DNA of 64,000 nucleotides from Nocardia terrae (GCF_009760405.1 NZ_WRPP01000002.1:620001-684000); one strand, 5' to 3'. Positions 7,650 through 16,450 are shown, counted from the stretch's first letter. Made by a program: numbers and translations. Notes: generated by a model not told the origin, from the letters alone.

Positions 7650-8920
7650 CGCGCGGCCTCCGCCGGCGCGGTGGCGAACAGGTCGTTGGCCCGCGCCTCG
7701 GTGACGATGCGCGCCACCTCCAGCATGCCGCGCTCGGCCGGGAAGGTCATGACCAGGCCCATGGCCAGATCGCGCAGCGCCCGCCCGGTGACCCCGTGCA
7801 TGGACGCCGCAGAGGTGCCGCCCGCCTTGAGCGCGCCGAGCGCCACCTGGAAGCACGCCTCGGTGACCGCGCCCTTGCCCAACCGCCACTGCGCGAACAC
7901 CTCCTGCTTGGATTTGACCGGCACCTCGGCGGTTTCGATCGCCAGCTGGTATCGCAGCCACAGATAGGCGGTGTGCAGGCTGCGCGTCATCTCTCCGAAC
8001 AGCAGCTGATGCACCGGCGACGATGCGATCGGTTCTCCGGTGTCGGCGAAGCGTTTCGTCGTGGTGGCGGTGAGGATCTCGTCGTAGACCCGCTGGGCGC
8101 ATCCGGTGTAGACCGCGGCGATGGCGAGCTGGTTGCCGACGAAGCTGCCCCGGCTCATGGTCAGCATCTTGGTGAAGGCGCCCGGCACGCCGAGGGCTTC
8201 GTCGTCGGGAACGAACACGTCCGCGAGCCGGATGCCGTTGTTGGCGGTGGCCCGCATGCCCAGGCCGTCCCAGGGGGCCCGGGTGCTCACCCCCGCGGCG
8301 TCGCGCGGGACGAAGAAGGTGGCCAGCCCCTCGGCGGTCTCGTGACCCTCGAGCCTGGCGGAGGTCAGATAGTAGTCGGCGACGCCGGTCGCGCAGCCGA
8401 AAGACTTCTCGCCGTTGAGAATCCACCCGCCGTCGACCTTGCGCGCGGTGGTGGCGATGGTGATATTGGCTCCGGAGGTCTTCACCGATTCCGAGGCGAA
8501 GTTGGCCAGCCACACCCCCTCGCCCATGCGCGTGAGCACCTTCTCGGCGAAGGCCCGCACCACCGGAATCTCGGCGTCGTCGAACAATCCGGCGTCGATG
8601 GCCTCGAGCGGCAGCAGTCCGCGTGAGGCGCTGGTGTTGTGGAAGAAATAGGCCAGCGCGGTGGACGGGCAGGCGGTGCCCATGGCATAGGTGGCGGCGG
8701 CCAGATCGCGCAGCGTGCCGCCCAGGCCGCCGAACTTCTCCGGCACCACCAGGCCCAGCAGCCCGGCGTCACGCAGCAGCGCGACATGCGCGGCGGGGAA
8801 AGTGGCGGTGACGTCGGCCTGCTCGGCGGCGGCGCGCAGGGCTGGCAGCACAGAGTCGACGCGTTCGGCGCGTTCGAGTTCCGCCGGTGTCATGTCTTCG
8901 ACGAGTCGTTGTCCGATCAT
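7646..8920 (-). CDS. Acyl-CoA-dehydrogenase-fold flavoprotein, possibly the oxygenase of a two-component monooxygenase
   Basis: 424 aa from ATG at 8920 in an ATGA overlap. The acyl-CoA dehydrogenase N-terminal helical domain (VVPEKFGGLGG at about 55-65), middle beta domain (WILNGEKSFGCATGVADYY) and C-terminal helical domain are present. The gene directly upstream encodes a flavin reductase, an arrangement known from HpaB/HsaA/DszC-type two-component monooxygenases, which share this fold but use free FMNH2 and O2. Either a true acyl-CoA dehydrogenase or such a monooxygenase is possible; the reductase partner and catabolic setting favour the latter. Confidence 0.8.
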   Translation of the reverse strand: MIGQRLVEDMTPAELERAERVDSVLPALRAAAEQADVTATFPAAHVALLRDAGLLGLVVPEKFGGLGGTLRDLAAATYAMGTACPSTALAYFFHNTSASRGLLPLEAIDAGLFDDAEIPVVRAFAEKVLTRMGEGVWLANFASESVKTSGANITIATTARKVDGGWILNGEKSFGCATGVADYYLTSARLEGHETAEGLATFFVPRDAAGVSTRAPWDGLGMRATANNGIRLADVFVPDDEALGVPGAFTKMLTMSRGSFVGNQLAIAAVYTGCAQRVYDEILTATTTKRFADTGEPIASSPVHQLLFGEMTRSLHTAYLWLRYQLAIETAEVPVKSKQEVFAQWRLGKGAVTEACFQVALGALKAGGTSAASMHGVTGRALRDLAMGLVMTFPAERGMLEVARIVTEARANDLFATAPAEAAR

Positions 8921-9396
8921 CGGGCGATCCCCTCGTGATAGGTGCGGTCGTGATAGATGAGCGGGGCGGCCGGGCGCGGCATGGCGGCGTCGCGGACCAG
9001 CCCCAGCACGATGGTGTGATCCCCGGCCGGATAGCACGCGGCCACAACGCAATCCAGCCAGGCGACGGCGTCGGCGAGCACCGCGGCGCCGGTGCTCGCG
9101 GTGGCCCAGTCGCCCAGCGCGAAGCGGTCGCCGAGGGCGGGTCCGGCGAAGCGGCGGCCCACCTCCCGATGGTCGCTGCCGAGCATGTTGACCGCGAAAA
9201 CCCCACTGTGCCGGATCATCCGGCAGGTCGCTCCGCTGGATGTCACGCACACCGAGACGAGCGGGGGATCCAGCGCCACACTGGTGAACGAGCTGGCGGT
9301 CATGCCGTGGCGGCCGCCGTCCGCGGTGCGCGTGGTGACCACGACGACCCCGGTCGCCCACTGCGCCATCACCGTCCGGAGATCCTGCGATTCCAT
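8917..9396 (-). CDS. Flavin reductase-like protein, first gene of the catabolic operon
   Basis: 159 aa. The small split-barrel fold of the HpaC/HsaB flavin reductase family is indicated by TGVVVVTTRTADG, GMTASSFTSVALDPPLVSVCV and FAVNMLG. It would supply reduced FMN or FAD to the flavoprotein encoded next. The ATG at 9396 follows GGAG; the IclR-type dyad 9405-9423 begins nine bases upstream, so repressor binding would block initiation of the entire five-gene operon. Confidence 0.83.
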   Translation of the reverse strand: MESQDLRTVMAQWATGVVVVTTRTADGGRHGMTASSFTSVALDPPLVSVCVTSSGATCRMIRHSGVFAVNMLGSDHREVGRRFAGPALGDRFALGDWATASTGAAVLADAVAWLDCVVAACYPAGDHTIVLGLVRDAAMPRPAAPLIYHDRTYHEGIAR

Positions 9397-9404
9397 CTCT
9401 ACTC

Positions 9405-9443
9405 CGTTTCGGTAGTGGAAACGCTGTTACGCACAAGGTAACG
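9405..9443. promoter_or_regulatory. Two adjacent 19-bp operators (sites A and B) of the local IclR regulator
   Basis: Site A 9405-9423 is CGTTTCG-GTAGT-GGAAACG and site B 9425-9443 is TGTTACG-CACAA-GGTAACG. Their centres are 20 bp apart, two helical turns, so both can be bound on one DNA face. The same arm and 5-base spacer architecture recurs at 17660-17678 and 17744-17762 and, weaker, at 9482-9500 and 12985-13003. They lie in the divergent promoter between the operon and the IclR gene. Confidence 0.7.
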
Positions 9444-9481
9444 CTAGGCGGTCGGTGGCGCAACCGACGCCCGGGCGATCG

Positions 9482-9500
9482 TGTTTCCCATGGGGAAATC
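9482..9500. promoter_or_regulatory. Weaker copy of the IclR-type dyad (site F), upstream of the regulator gene
   Basis: TGTTTCC-CATGG-GGAAATC follows the same 7-5-7 plan; the core TTTCCC (9484-9489) and GGGAAA (9493-9498) is a perfect dyad. It lies 19 bases before the proposed GTG of the IclR gene and suits autoregulation. Confidence 0.5.
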
Positions 9501-9519
9501 GCACCTCTACACTGGCCGC

Positions 9520-10308
9520 GTGCCCGATACCGAAACCGACAGCCAGAGCCGGTCCATCGCCGCGGTCGAACGCGCCATGGACGTCCTGCTGCTCTTCGGC
9601 CGCAGCGGCCGGCCCGATCTCGGCGTCACCGAGATCGCCAATGAGCTCGGCATCACCAAAGCCGCTGTGCACCGCATACTTACGGCGTTGCGCAGCCGCG
9701 ATCTCATCACCCTGGAACCGACCACGCGTCGCTACGCGCTCGGGCACGCGGCCATGGCACTGGGCCGCGCGTATCTGGCGCGCACCGATCTGCGGGTGAT
9801 GGCGGGCCCGGAACTGCGCCGGCTGGCCAGCCTCACCGGGGAAACCGCGACCCTGTCCATTCGGCGCGGCGACACGCGCATGTACGTGGACCAGGTGGTG
9901 CCGGATCAGGAGCTGCGCATGGAAGTGGCGCTCGGGCAGCCCTATCCGCTGCACGCCGGCAGCTCCTCCAAGGCGATCCTGGCCTACCTGCGCAAGGAGG
10001 AGATCGACGAATACCTGCGGCGGCACGAGCTGACCGCGTTCACCGACGCTACCGTCACCTCGCAGCGCAAGCTGCGGACGGAGCTGAATGCGATTCGCGC
10101 CCGCGGTTATGCGGTGTCGCTGGGGGAGCGTCAGGTAGGGGCCGCCTCGATCGCCGCGCCCGTGCTCGACCACGACGGTGGCGTGGTGGCGGCGATCAGC
10201 GTGTGCGGGCCGCTGTCGCGGTTCGAACCGCACATCGACGATTACGTGCCGATGCTGCTCAAGGCCTCCGGTGCGCTCTCGACCCAACTCGGTTACGCCG
10301 GTCAGTGA
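9520..10308 (+). CDS. IclR-family transcriptional regulator
   Basis: 262 aa from GTG at 9520; the longer frame from 9481 would begin inside the dyad at 9482-9500. An N-terminal winged helix-turn-helix (about 15-75; VTEIANELGITKAAVHRILTAL) is followed by an IclR effector domain (about 85-255) with the conserved LHAGSSSKAILAYL and GERQVGAASIAAPVLD. IclR proteins bind short dyads as dimers or tetramers and respond to aromatic or organic-acid effectors. It is divergent from the five-gene operon; six dyads of one type suggest it controls all catabolic units between 3.7 and 19.2 kb. Confidence 0.9.
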   Translation: MPDTETDSQSRSIAAVERAMDVLLLFGRSGRPDLGVTEIANELGITKAAVHRILTALRSRDLITLEPTTRRYALGHAAMALGRAYLARTDLRVMAGPELRRLASLTGETATLSIRRGDTRMYVDQVVPDQELRMEVALGQPYPLHAGSSSKAILAYLRKEEIDEYLRRHELTAFTDATVTSQRKLRTELNAIRARGYAVSLGERQVGAASIAAPVLDHDGGVVAAISVCGPLSRFEPHIDDYVPMLLKASGALSTQLGYAGQ

Positions 10309-10338
10309 CTCGACGGCCGGGCCGGTGCCGCGCGTGCC

Positions 10339-11046
10339 TCACAGGTGCGCGCCCGGTTTGAACACCCCCAGCGCCGCGGCGGCGAGCACGCTGCCCCAGA
10401 TGACCCACACGTAGGGCAGGCAGCCGTTCACGCTGCGGCGCAGTATGGTCTCGGCGTCGGTGCCCGAGCCTCCGGCCAGCATGCGACCGAAGGCGGGGCC
10501 GAAGGGGCGCAAGGTGATTCGAATGCCGAGACCGGCTGCGATGGCGGCGCAGTACAGCAGGATCTTGCCCCCGAGCCAGCGCGGATCGGTGGTGACACCG
10601 AACGGTTCGCGCGCGCACAGCGTGTAGACGCCCGCGGCGGTCATGCCCGCGATCACCGCCGCGCGCAGCGCCAGATCGGCCCGATGGACGGCGGCGATGC
10701 GCCCGTGGGTGCGGTGCGTGATCACTGTGAGCGTCAGCCACACCGCCGCGAGCGCCCACACCAGCGCGATCGACCACCAGGGAAACAGATCGATGCCCAG
10801 AAGGCGTGCGCCGTGCGGGGACTCGGCCATGAGCGTCACGCCGCTGGGCAGGAACAGTACCAGGCAGACCTTCGGCCCGAGGTCGAGGCCGCTCATGATG
10901 GCCAGCGCGGTCGCGCGCGCGGGCGGGGTGAGTGTCGGGTCGATGACGAAGCGGCTGGAGTAGAACACCCCGAGATCGCCGCCCAGCCAGCACACGAACA
11001 GGACCAGGTGCAGCAGGATCCACCAACCGTAGTGATGCGCGCCCAT
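10339..11046 (-). CDS. Six-helix integral membrane protein (DUF2269/CopD-like)
   Basis: 235 aa from ATG at 11046, with GAGGAAA just upstream and 8 bases after the preceding gene. About six membrane helices are visible (roughly 6-28, 50-68, 84-105, 122-142, 162-178, 206-227). The N-terminal AHHYGWWILLHL and the HRADLALRAAV region contain membrane-edge histidines, as in DUF2269/CopD-like haem or copper-binding proteins, but the match is only by general pattern. Last gene of a three-gene operon with a cysteine hydrolase and CoA-transferase; transport or electron transfer for the pathway is conceivable. Confidence 0.6.
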   Translation of the reverse strand: MGAHHYGWWILLHLVLFVCWLGGDLGVFYSSRFVIDPTLTPPARATALAIMSGLDLGPKVCLVLFLPSGVTLMAESPHGARLLGIDLFPWWSIALVWALAAVWLTLTVITHRTHGRIAAVHRADLALRAAVIAGMTAAGVYTLCAREPFGVTTDPRWLGGKILLYCAAIAAGLGIRITLRPFGPAFGRMLAGGSGTDAETILRRSVNGCLPYVWVIWGSVLAAAALGVFKPGAHL

Positions 11047-11054
11047 AGATTTCC

Positions 11055-11690
11055 TCACGAAGGTCTTGTGGCTCGGCGGAGCGCCGCGAGGGCGGCGTCC
11101 AGATCGATGACGTCGGCGTACTTGGCGTCGAGGTCCAGCAGATTCGCCTCGTGCAGGCGCGGATCGCGGTCGCCGCAGGCATCGGCGACCACGAGCGGCC
11201 GAAAGCCGTGCTGCAGTGCGTCGGTGGCGGAGGCGCGCACGCAGCCGCTGGTGGTGAGACCGGTGACCAGCACGGTGTCCACGCCGAGAACGGTGAGCGT
11301 CGCGGCGAGCGAGGTGCCGTGGAAGGCGCTGGCGTACTGCTTGACGACCACCACCTCGCCGGGTGCGGGGGCGGGCTCGGCGAGGAAATCGCCGAGCGGG
11401 TTCCCTTCCTCGAACACGCTGAGGGCGGGGACCTTCCGGCGGAACAGCCCACCCTCGGCGCTGCCGGGCCGATAGCCGACCCGGGTGAAGACGACCGGGC
11501 TGCCGGCCGTCCGGGCCCGTGCGACGAGGGTCGCCGTCGCACGGACCGCGGCCTCGACGGGGGCGCGCAGCGGGGAGCCGTCGGTGAGATAGGCCGCGCA
11601 CACGTCGATCACCAGGACGGCGGGCCGCTCGCCCATACCCAGGCGTCCCGAAAACCCGTGGCGGCGATAGTCATCGGCCAGATCGGACAT
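11055..11690 (-). CDS. Isochorismatase-like cysteine hydrolase
   Basis: 211 aa. The catalytic triad of the family is visible: Asp in PAVLVIDVCAAY, Lys in VVVVKQYASAF and Cys in LVTGLTTSGCVRASATDA. This TTSGCVRA context is typical of N-carbamoylsarcosine amidase, maleamate amidohydrolase and ureidoacrylate amidohydrolase relatives, which split C-N amide bonds. Together with the hydantoinase at 17.8 kb it argues that the substrate of the cluster contains amide or ring nitrogen. Start at ATG 11690 with GGAG upstream, 10 bases after the CoA-transferase gene. Confidence 0.85.
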   Translation of the reverse strand: MSDLADDYRRHGFSGRLGMGERPAVLVIDVCAAYLTDGSPLRAPVEAAVRATATLVARARTAGSPVVFTRVGYRPGSAEGGLFRRKVPALSVFEEGNPLGDFLAEPAPAPGEVVVVKQYASAFHGTSLAATLTVLGVDTVLVTGLTTSGCVRASATDALQHGFRPLVVADACGDRDPRLHEANLLDLDAKYADVIDLDAALAALRRATRPS

Positions 11691-11700
11691 GGCGGACTCC

Positions 11701-12915
11701 TCAGACGATGCCGTCGGCCGCGAGTGCGGTCAGCCGGTCCGGGCCCACCCCGAGCAGCCGCCCGTAGACCTCGGCATTGTGCTCACCCAGTTCGGGGCCG
11801 AGATGCCGGACGCTGCCCGGTGTTTCGCTGAGCTTGGGGAAGACGTTCTGCATCGGGACCTCACCGAGCTCGGGATGGGCCAGCCGCACGATGGCCGCGC
11901 GGGCGGCGAAGTGCGGATCGGCGAACATGTCGCGGGCGGTGTAGATGCGGCCCGCGGGCACGCCTTCGGCGTGCAGCAGTTCGAGCAGTTCGGCGGCGGG
12001 CCGGGCGGCGGTCCAGGCGGTGACGATGGCGTCGAGTTCGGCCATGTGCTCGCCGCGGGCGGAATGGGTCGCGAAATGCTCGGCGCTCATCAGTTGGGGC
12101 TGTCCCATGGCCTTGGCCAGCCGGGCGAAGACGGTGTCCTGGTTGGCGGCGATGAGGATCAGCTCGCCGCCCGCGGTCGGGTAGACATTGCTGGGGGAGA
12201 CGTTGGGCAGCACCGGGCCGGTGCGTTCGCGCTGGTAGCCGGTGACACCCCATTCGGGCAGCAGCGATTCCATCATGGCCAGCACCGCCTCGTAGATGGC
12301 CGAGTCCACGATCTGGCCGCGGCCCGTGCGCCCGCGATGATGCACGGCGGCGAGGGTGCCGATGGTGGCGAACACCGCGGCCAGCGAATCACCCAGGGAG
12401 ATACCGGTTCTGGCGGGCGGGTGGTCGGGATCGCCGGTGGTGTAGCGAATTCCGCCCATGGCCTCACCGATGGAACCGAACCCCGCGCGCGGGGCGTAGG
12501 GGCCGTACTGGCCGTAGCCGGTGACGCGGGTCAGGATCAGGCCCGGATTGAGTGCGCGCAGGGTCTCGTAGTCCAGGCCCCAGCGTTCCAGGGTGCCGGG
12601 GCGGAAGTTCTCCACCACGATGTCGGCGCGGGCGATGAGATCGCGTGCGAGGGCCTGCCCCTCGGCGGTGCGCAGGTTGCAGGTGACCGATTTCTTGTTG
12701 CGCGCCACCACCGGCCACCACAGCGACTTGCCGTACGGCTTCTCGCGGCCCCACTCGCGCATGGGATCGCCCTGCCCCGGTGACTCGAGTTTGATCACCT
12801 CGGCGCCGAAGTCGCCGAGCAGCTGCCCGCAGAACGGGCCCGCCAGCAGCTGCCCCATCTCGATCACCCGCAGATCGGCCAGCGGGCCCGGCGCGGGGGT
12901 GGTGTTCTCGGACAT
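11701..12915 (-). CDS. CaiB/BaiF (family III) CoA-transferase
   Basis: 404 aa from ATG at 12915 (GGAG upstream); longer frame rejected because it crosses the promoter dyads. It has the family III signature LADLRVIEMGQLLAGPFCGQ, DFGAEVIKLESP, VENFRPGTLERWGL and TGYGQYGPYA; the catalytic Asp is probably the one in GISLGDSLAAV, which forms the aspartyl-CoA anhydride. It moves CoA between carboxylic acids, probably activating a pathway acid for cleavage by the neighbouring HMG-CoA-lyase-like enzyme. First gene of its operon; divergent from that lyase. Confidence 0.88.
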   Translation of the reverse strand: MSENTTPAPGPLADLRVIEMGQLLAGPFCGQLLGDFGAEVIKLESPGQGDPMREWGREKPYGKSLWWPVVARNKKSVTCNLRTAEGQALARDLIARADIVVENFRPGTLERWGLDYETLRALNPGLILTRVTGYGQYGPYAPRAGFGSIGEAMGGIRYTTGDPDHPPARTGISLGDSLAAVFATIGTLAAVHHRGRTGRGQIVDSAIYEAVLAMMESLLPEWGVTGYQRERTGPVLPNVSPSNVYPTAGGELILIAANQDTVFARLAKAMGQPQLMSAEHFATHSARGEHMAELDAIVTAWTAARPAAELLELLHAEGVPAGRIYTARDMFADPHFAARAAIVRLAHPELGEVPMQNVFPKLSETPGSVRHLGPELGEHNAEVYGRLLGVGPDRLTALAADGIV

Positions 12916-12976
12916 TCGGCGACTCCGTCCTGTCACGGCCGCGGACGCCGGACTCGTTCCCGGGCTCCGCAAGAAT

Positions 12977-13003
12977 GGATACAATGTATCCCGTAGCGAA
13001 ACG
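12977..13003. promoter_or_regulatory. Divergent-promoter dyads between CoA-transferase and lyase genes
   Basis: A perfect 6-3-6 dyad GGATAC-AAT-GTATCC (12977-12991) overlaps a degenerate IclR-type site TGTATCC-CGTAG-CGAAACG (12985-13003, site E). The first resembles GntR-type operators in form. The second keeps 5/7 and 6/7 bases of the arms of the sites at 9.4 and 17.7 kb. Confidence 0.42.
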
Positions 13004-13067
13004 GCTAGCAAGATCGTGATCGATCCGGTCGCGGGCTCGCCGAACGCGTTGGCACTACGGAGGATTC

Positions 13068-13982
13068 GTGGACATCACCCTGGTCGAAGTCGCGCCCCGC
13101 GACGGGCTGCAGAACGAGAAGCGGGCCATCGCGACCGCCGACAAGATCGAGCTCATCCATCGCGCGGCGGCCGCGGGAGCGCGCCGCATCGAAGCGGTCA
13201 GCTTCGTGCACCCCGATCTGGTGCCGCAGCTGGCCGACGCCGAAGCCGTACTGGCCGGAGTGCGCGGGAGTGATGAGATCTCCTATGCCGGACTGGTTTT
13301 CAACGATCGCGGCCTGGACCGGGCGGTGGCCGCGGGCGTGCACGAGATCAATGTGGTGGTCGTGGCCACCGACACCTTCAGCCGGCGCAACCAGGGCTGC
13401 GATATCGAGGAGGCCGTCGCGCGCTGGGAACGGCTCGCCGAGCGCGCACAACAAGCCGGGCTGTGGCGCACCGTCACCCTCGCCGCCGCCTTCGGCTGCC
13501 CGTTCGAAGGCGAGGTGCCCGAAGCCCGGGTGCGCGAGCTCATCGCGCGGGTCGCCGAGGCCGGGCCGCAGGAGATCGCGCTGGCCGATACCATCGGTGC
13601 CGGGACCCCCGACCGGGTGCGCCGCCTGGTGACCGCGCTGACCGAACTGGCCCCGGAGGCGTTGCCGCGCTGCCACTTCCACAACACCCGCAATACCGGC
13701 TACGCCAATGCGGTCGCCGCGCTCGAGGCGGGCGTCCGCGTCCTGGACACCAGCATCGGCGGCATCGGCGGTTGCCCGTTCGCCCCGGCCGCGACCGGCA
13801 ATATCGCCACCGAGGACCTGCTCTACACCCTCGACCGCATGGGGATCACAACCGGCGTGGACATCGCGTCGACGATCGACACGGCGCGATGGCTGGGCGA
13901 GGTGCTGGGCGCACCCGTGCCCGCCCTGCTCGGGCGCGCGGGAGTCTTCCCGGATATCGCAGTGGCGCAAGCACATCGGTGA
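13068..13982 (+). CDS. Hydroxymethylglutaryl-CoA lyase-like enzyme
   Basis: 304 aa from GTG at 13068, with CGGAGGA ending four bases upstream. It is a DRE-TIM metallolyase: VEVAPRDGLQNE places the catalytic Arg at residue 11, metal ligands are in RCHFHNTRNTGY, and the C-terminal IGGIGGCPFAPAATGN carries the loop cysteine. The family cleaves 3-hydroxy-3-methylglutaryl-CoA to acetyl-CoA and acetoacetate; relatives cleave citramalyl-CoA or other 3-hydroxy-acyl-CoAs. With two CoA-transferases nearby, it probably makes the final aldol-type cut of this pathway, not leucine breakdown, since no other leucine-pathway gene is present. Confidence 0.87.
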   Translation: MDITLVEVAPRDGLQNEKRAIATADKIELIHRAAAAGARRIEAVSFVHPDLVPQLADAEAVLAGVRGSDEISYAGLVFNDRGLDRAVAAGVHEINVVVVATDTFSRRNQGCDIEEAVARWERLAERAQQAGLWRTVTLAAAFGCPFEGEVPEARVRELIARVAEAGPQEIALADTIGAGTPDRVRRLVTALTELAPEALPRCHFHNTRNTGYANAVAALEAGVRVLDTSIGGIGGCPFAPAATGNIATEDLLYTLDRMGITTGVDIASTIDTARWLGEVLGAPVPALLGRAGVFPDIAVAQAHR

Positions 13983-14035
13983 TGATCGCGCCTGCGTGGC
14001 GCTCGTCGATACGCCGCTCGTCGGCGGGCGTGACA

Positions 14036-14070
14036 TGGCGGCTCCCGACTCGCCTTCTCGGAAGCCGCCA
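14036..14070. terminator. Possible terminator between convergent genes
   Basis: TGGCGGCT (14036-14043) and AGCCGCCA (14063-14070) form an 8-bp stem with a 19-base loop in the 198-base gap between the convergent lyase and MmgE/PrpD genes. No T tract follows, so this is tentative. I see no gene in the gap. Confidence 0.3.
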
Positions 14071-14180
14071 CGGCGATTCGCGAATCCGGTGCCGGGTGGG
14101 CTGGGCTACGTCCTGACCATCGCTGCCGCCCACGGGAACGCGAGCCTGGCCCCATGCCGACTGCGGCGGAACTCTCGGCG

Positions 14181-15635
14181 TCAGTCCGAGCTGTCGGAGC
14201 CTGCCAGGGGGTCGGGACGGCGTGCCCGCAGCGTCCGGAGGGGGTGGAGCAGTTGCTCGAGATCCGGGGCGGTGGCCAGGTCGTAGGTGATGGCGCTGAG
14301 GGTGTTCGCCGTCGCGGTGGTCAGGATCCCGGCGGTGTTGAGACGGAACTTGAGTGCGAGTTCGTCTGCGGACAAGGGGTTTCCGGGGCCACCGCGGTTT
14401 GCCTCGACCCGCTCGGTCAGGGTGCGGCCGTCGTGCAGGTGGGCGGTGAGGACGGCGGGGAACTGGCGGGGAAAGATCTCGTCGCTGCGTGGATCGGGGG
14501 CGCACCGGACGCGGGCGGCCAGGGCCAGGCGGCGTGGGTCGCGGGCGGCGGCATCGGTGAAATCCTCGTGGAAGACGCCCAGACCGCCGCCGCCGATCAA
14601 GGCGGCGGCCACCGTGTACGGGCCGGAGAACACGGCGTGATATCCGGATTCGGGGCGCGCCTTCAGCTCGGGCGGGAAGCCGATGGTGCGCAGGGCCGCG
14701 GCGGGTGCGCCCAGCTCGAGCGACTCGATGTCGTCGGGGCGCACGCCCCGGGCGCGCAGGCGCAGGGCCGCGTCGATGCCCGCGTGGGTGAAATGGTTGC
14801 AGGGGTAGGGCTTGAAGCAGACCTCGCGCACCTCCCAGTGTTCGCCGAGACCGGTCACGAGGGCGGCGAGATCGGCCTCCTCGCCGCAGAAGGCGCGCAG
14901 CAGTCCGAACCGTCCCTCGAAAACCGTCGGCGGACCGGTGAGCCCGGCGCGAGCGAGCCCGGCCGCGACCACGGCGGCGTGGGCGGCCCAGCCGCAATGG
15001 ACGCGCTTGACGGTGCCGCCGGTCCGATTGGCTTCCAGCAGGCCCGAACCCATGCTGGCGGCGATGCCCATGGCGTGCGCGATGCCGGTGGCGTCCAGGC
15101 CGGACAACATGGCCGTCGCGGCGGCCCCGCCGACCGCGCCGCAGATGGCGGTGGCGTGCAGTCCCCGTTCGAAGAAGATCGAATTCCCGAGGGCGGCATC
15201 GTATCCGGCGAGTCCGGCGCGCACGGTGATCTCCACCCCGACCGCTATCGCGTCCAGCAGCGCCGCGCCGCTCGCGCCGCGCTGTTCGGCGACCGCGAGT
15301 GCGGCGGGCACCACGGCCGCCGACGGGTGCAGCACCGACAACAGGTGGGTGTCGTCGAAATCCAAGGCGTGCGCGAGGGTGCCGCCGAGCAATGCGGCGC
15401 TCGGCGCGGGCAGCCCGCCCGCCAGGCCGAGGGCGGTGGCATCGTCGCGGCCGCCCCATTCGGCGATCACGGTGCGCACGGCCGTGGCGGGCGGGGAATC
15501 CAAGGCGGCCAGGCTGTTTCCGAGCACGTCGAGCACCCGGCGGGCGGCATCGAGGCGCAGCGTGGAACCCACGCCGTCGCTCCGGGCGTCCGCGGCGAAT
15601 TCGGCCAGTCGCGTGACTATGGTCTGCTCGCTCAT
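14181..15635 (-). CDS. MmgE/PrpD family protein
   Basis: 484 aa from ATG at 15635 in an ATGA overlap with the cyclase gene. Family blocks include GTLAHALDFDDTH, HPSAAVVPAALAVAE, and FKPYPCNHFTHAGIDAAL. PrpD dehydrates 2-methylcitrate and a subgroup decarboxylates cis-aconitate, but many members in catabolic clusters have no known reaction. The partners here (CoA-transferases and an HMG-CoA-lyase-like enzyme) would suit dehydration or hydration of a branched tricarboxylic or hydroxy acid. It is the last gene of its operon. Confidence 0.82.
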   Translation of the reverse strand: MSEQTIVTRLAEFAADARSDGVGSTLRLDAARRVLDVLGNSLAALDSPPATAVRTVIAEWGGRDDATALGLAGGLPAPSAALLGGTLAHALDFDDTHLLSVLHPSAAVVPAALAVAEQRGASGAALLDAIAVGVEITVRAGLAGYDAALGNSIFFERGLHATAICGAVGGAAATAMLSGLDATGIAHAMGIAASMGSGLLEANRTGGTVKRVHCGWAAHAAVVAAGLARAGLTGPPTVFEGRFGLLRAFCGEEADLAALVTGLGEHWEVREVCFKPYPCNHFTHAGIDAALRLRARGVRPDDIESLELGAPAAALRTIGFPPELKARPESGYHAVFSGPYTVAAALIGGGGLGVFHEDFTDAAARDPRRLALAARVRCAPDPRSDEIFPRQFPAVLTAHLHDGRTLTERVEANRGGPGNPLSADELALKFRLNTAGILTTATANTLSAITYDLATAPDLEQLLHPLRTLRARRPDPLAGSDSSD

Positions 15636-16450
15636 CGGCTCACCGCCGCGAGCGGGCGCACCGGGGAGCCGGTGCCGCCGACGATGCGTAACGGCGCGAG
15701 CAGGAAAGCGAATTCGACCAGTCCGCTGTCGGCGAGCGCCTCGAGCGCGAGGTGCTCGAGGATGTAGATGCCGGACTCGACGAGCAGCACCCGATGCACC
15801 GGTAGTACCGCGTGCCCGGCTCTCGGCGGGATGCACTCGTAGGCGGTGGTGTCCGACCCGGTGGCGACGATGCCGCGGGCCGCCAGCCAGCGGGCGGCCT
15901 CGAGACCCACCCCCGGCACGCCGGACGCAACGCCCAGGTAGGCGTCGCGATCCCCGAACAGCCGCGACCATCCGGTGCGCACGAGCGCCACATCGCCCGA
16001 ACCGGGTTGCGTCCCGGCGTGTTTCACGGCGGCTCGCAGATCCTCGACGGTGATCTCGTAGCCGCCGGGCAGCGTGTCGACCCCGTGCACGCGGGCCACA
16101 TCCAGCAGCACCCCGCGGCGCAGCAGGCCCGGCAGGTGTTCGGCGCCGTGCTCATGGAACACCCCGCCGCGCTGCGCGCGATCGGCCGCGACGCCGCCGT
16201 GCAGGAGGCCCTCGTGACTGACATGGCTGAGCGCGTCGATATGAGTGCCGACATGCCCGCCGGTCACGATGAGCTCGTTGGCGGCCGAACCGCCGTCGGA
16301 GCGCACCATGTCGCCGTGGCGGCGGATCAAGGTCATCCGGAAGCCGGGATGGTTGGGCGAGCAGGGCATGCCGGTGAAGAACGGCTGGCCCAGCTCGATC
16401 AACTCGACTCCGCCGGAGATGGCTTCCAGCAGTGGATTTCGCGCGGTCAT
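15632..16450 (-). CDS. Cyclase/kynurenine-formamidase-like metal hydrolase
   Basis: 272 aa from ATG at 16450 in an ATGA overlap. The metal-binding signature of the cyclase family, HxGTHxDxxxH, is present as GGHVGTHIDALSH; further landmarks are ELGQPFFTGMPCSPNHPGF at the N-terminus and DTTAYECIPP. The family includes arylformamidase and isatin hydrolase, which open amide or lactam bonds with Zn or Mn. That chemistry matches the hydantoinase and cysteine hydrolase of the same region. Flanked by a CoA-transferase and MmgE/PrpD gene in one operon. Confidence 0.83.
   Translation of the reverse strand: MTARNPLLEAISGGVELIELGQPFFTGMPCSPNHPGFRMTLIRRHGDMVRSDGGSAANELIVTGGHVGTHIDALSHVSHEGLLHGGVAADRAQRGGVFHEHGAEHLPGLLRRGVLLDVARVHGVDTLPGGYEITVEDLRAAVKHAGTQPGSGDVALVRTGWSRLFGDRDAYLGVASGVPGVGLEAARWLAARGIVATGSDTTAYECIPPRAGHAVLPVHRVLLVESGIYILEHLALEALADSGLVEFAFLLAPLRIVGGTGSPVRPLAAVSR

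Noticed and set aside
11701-15635. Itaconate/citramalate degradation pathway (CoA-transferase, lyase, MmgE/PrpD)
   Set aside because: The lyase is of HMG-CoA-lyase type and no itaconyl-CoA hydratase is present; the hydantoinase and oxygenases do not fit, so the pathway is left open.
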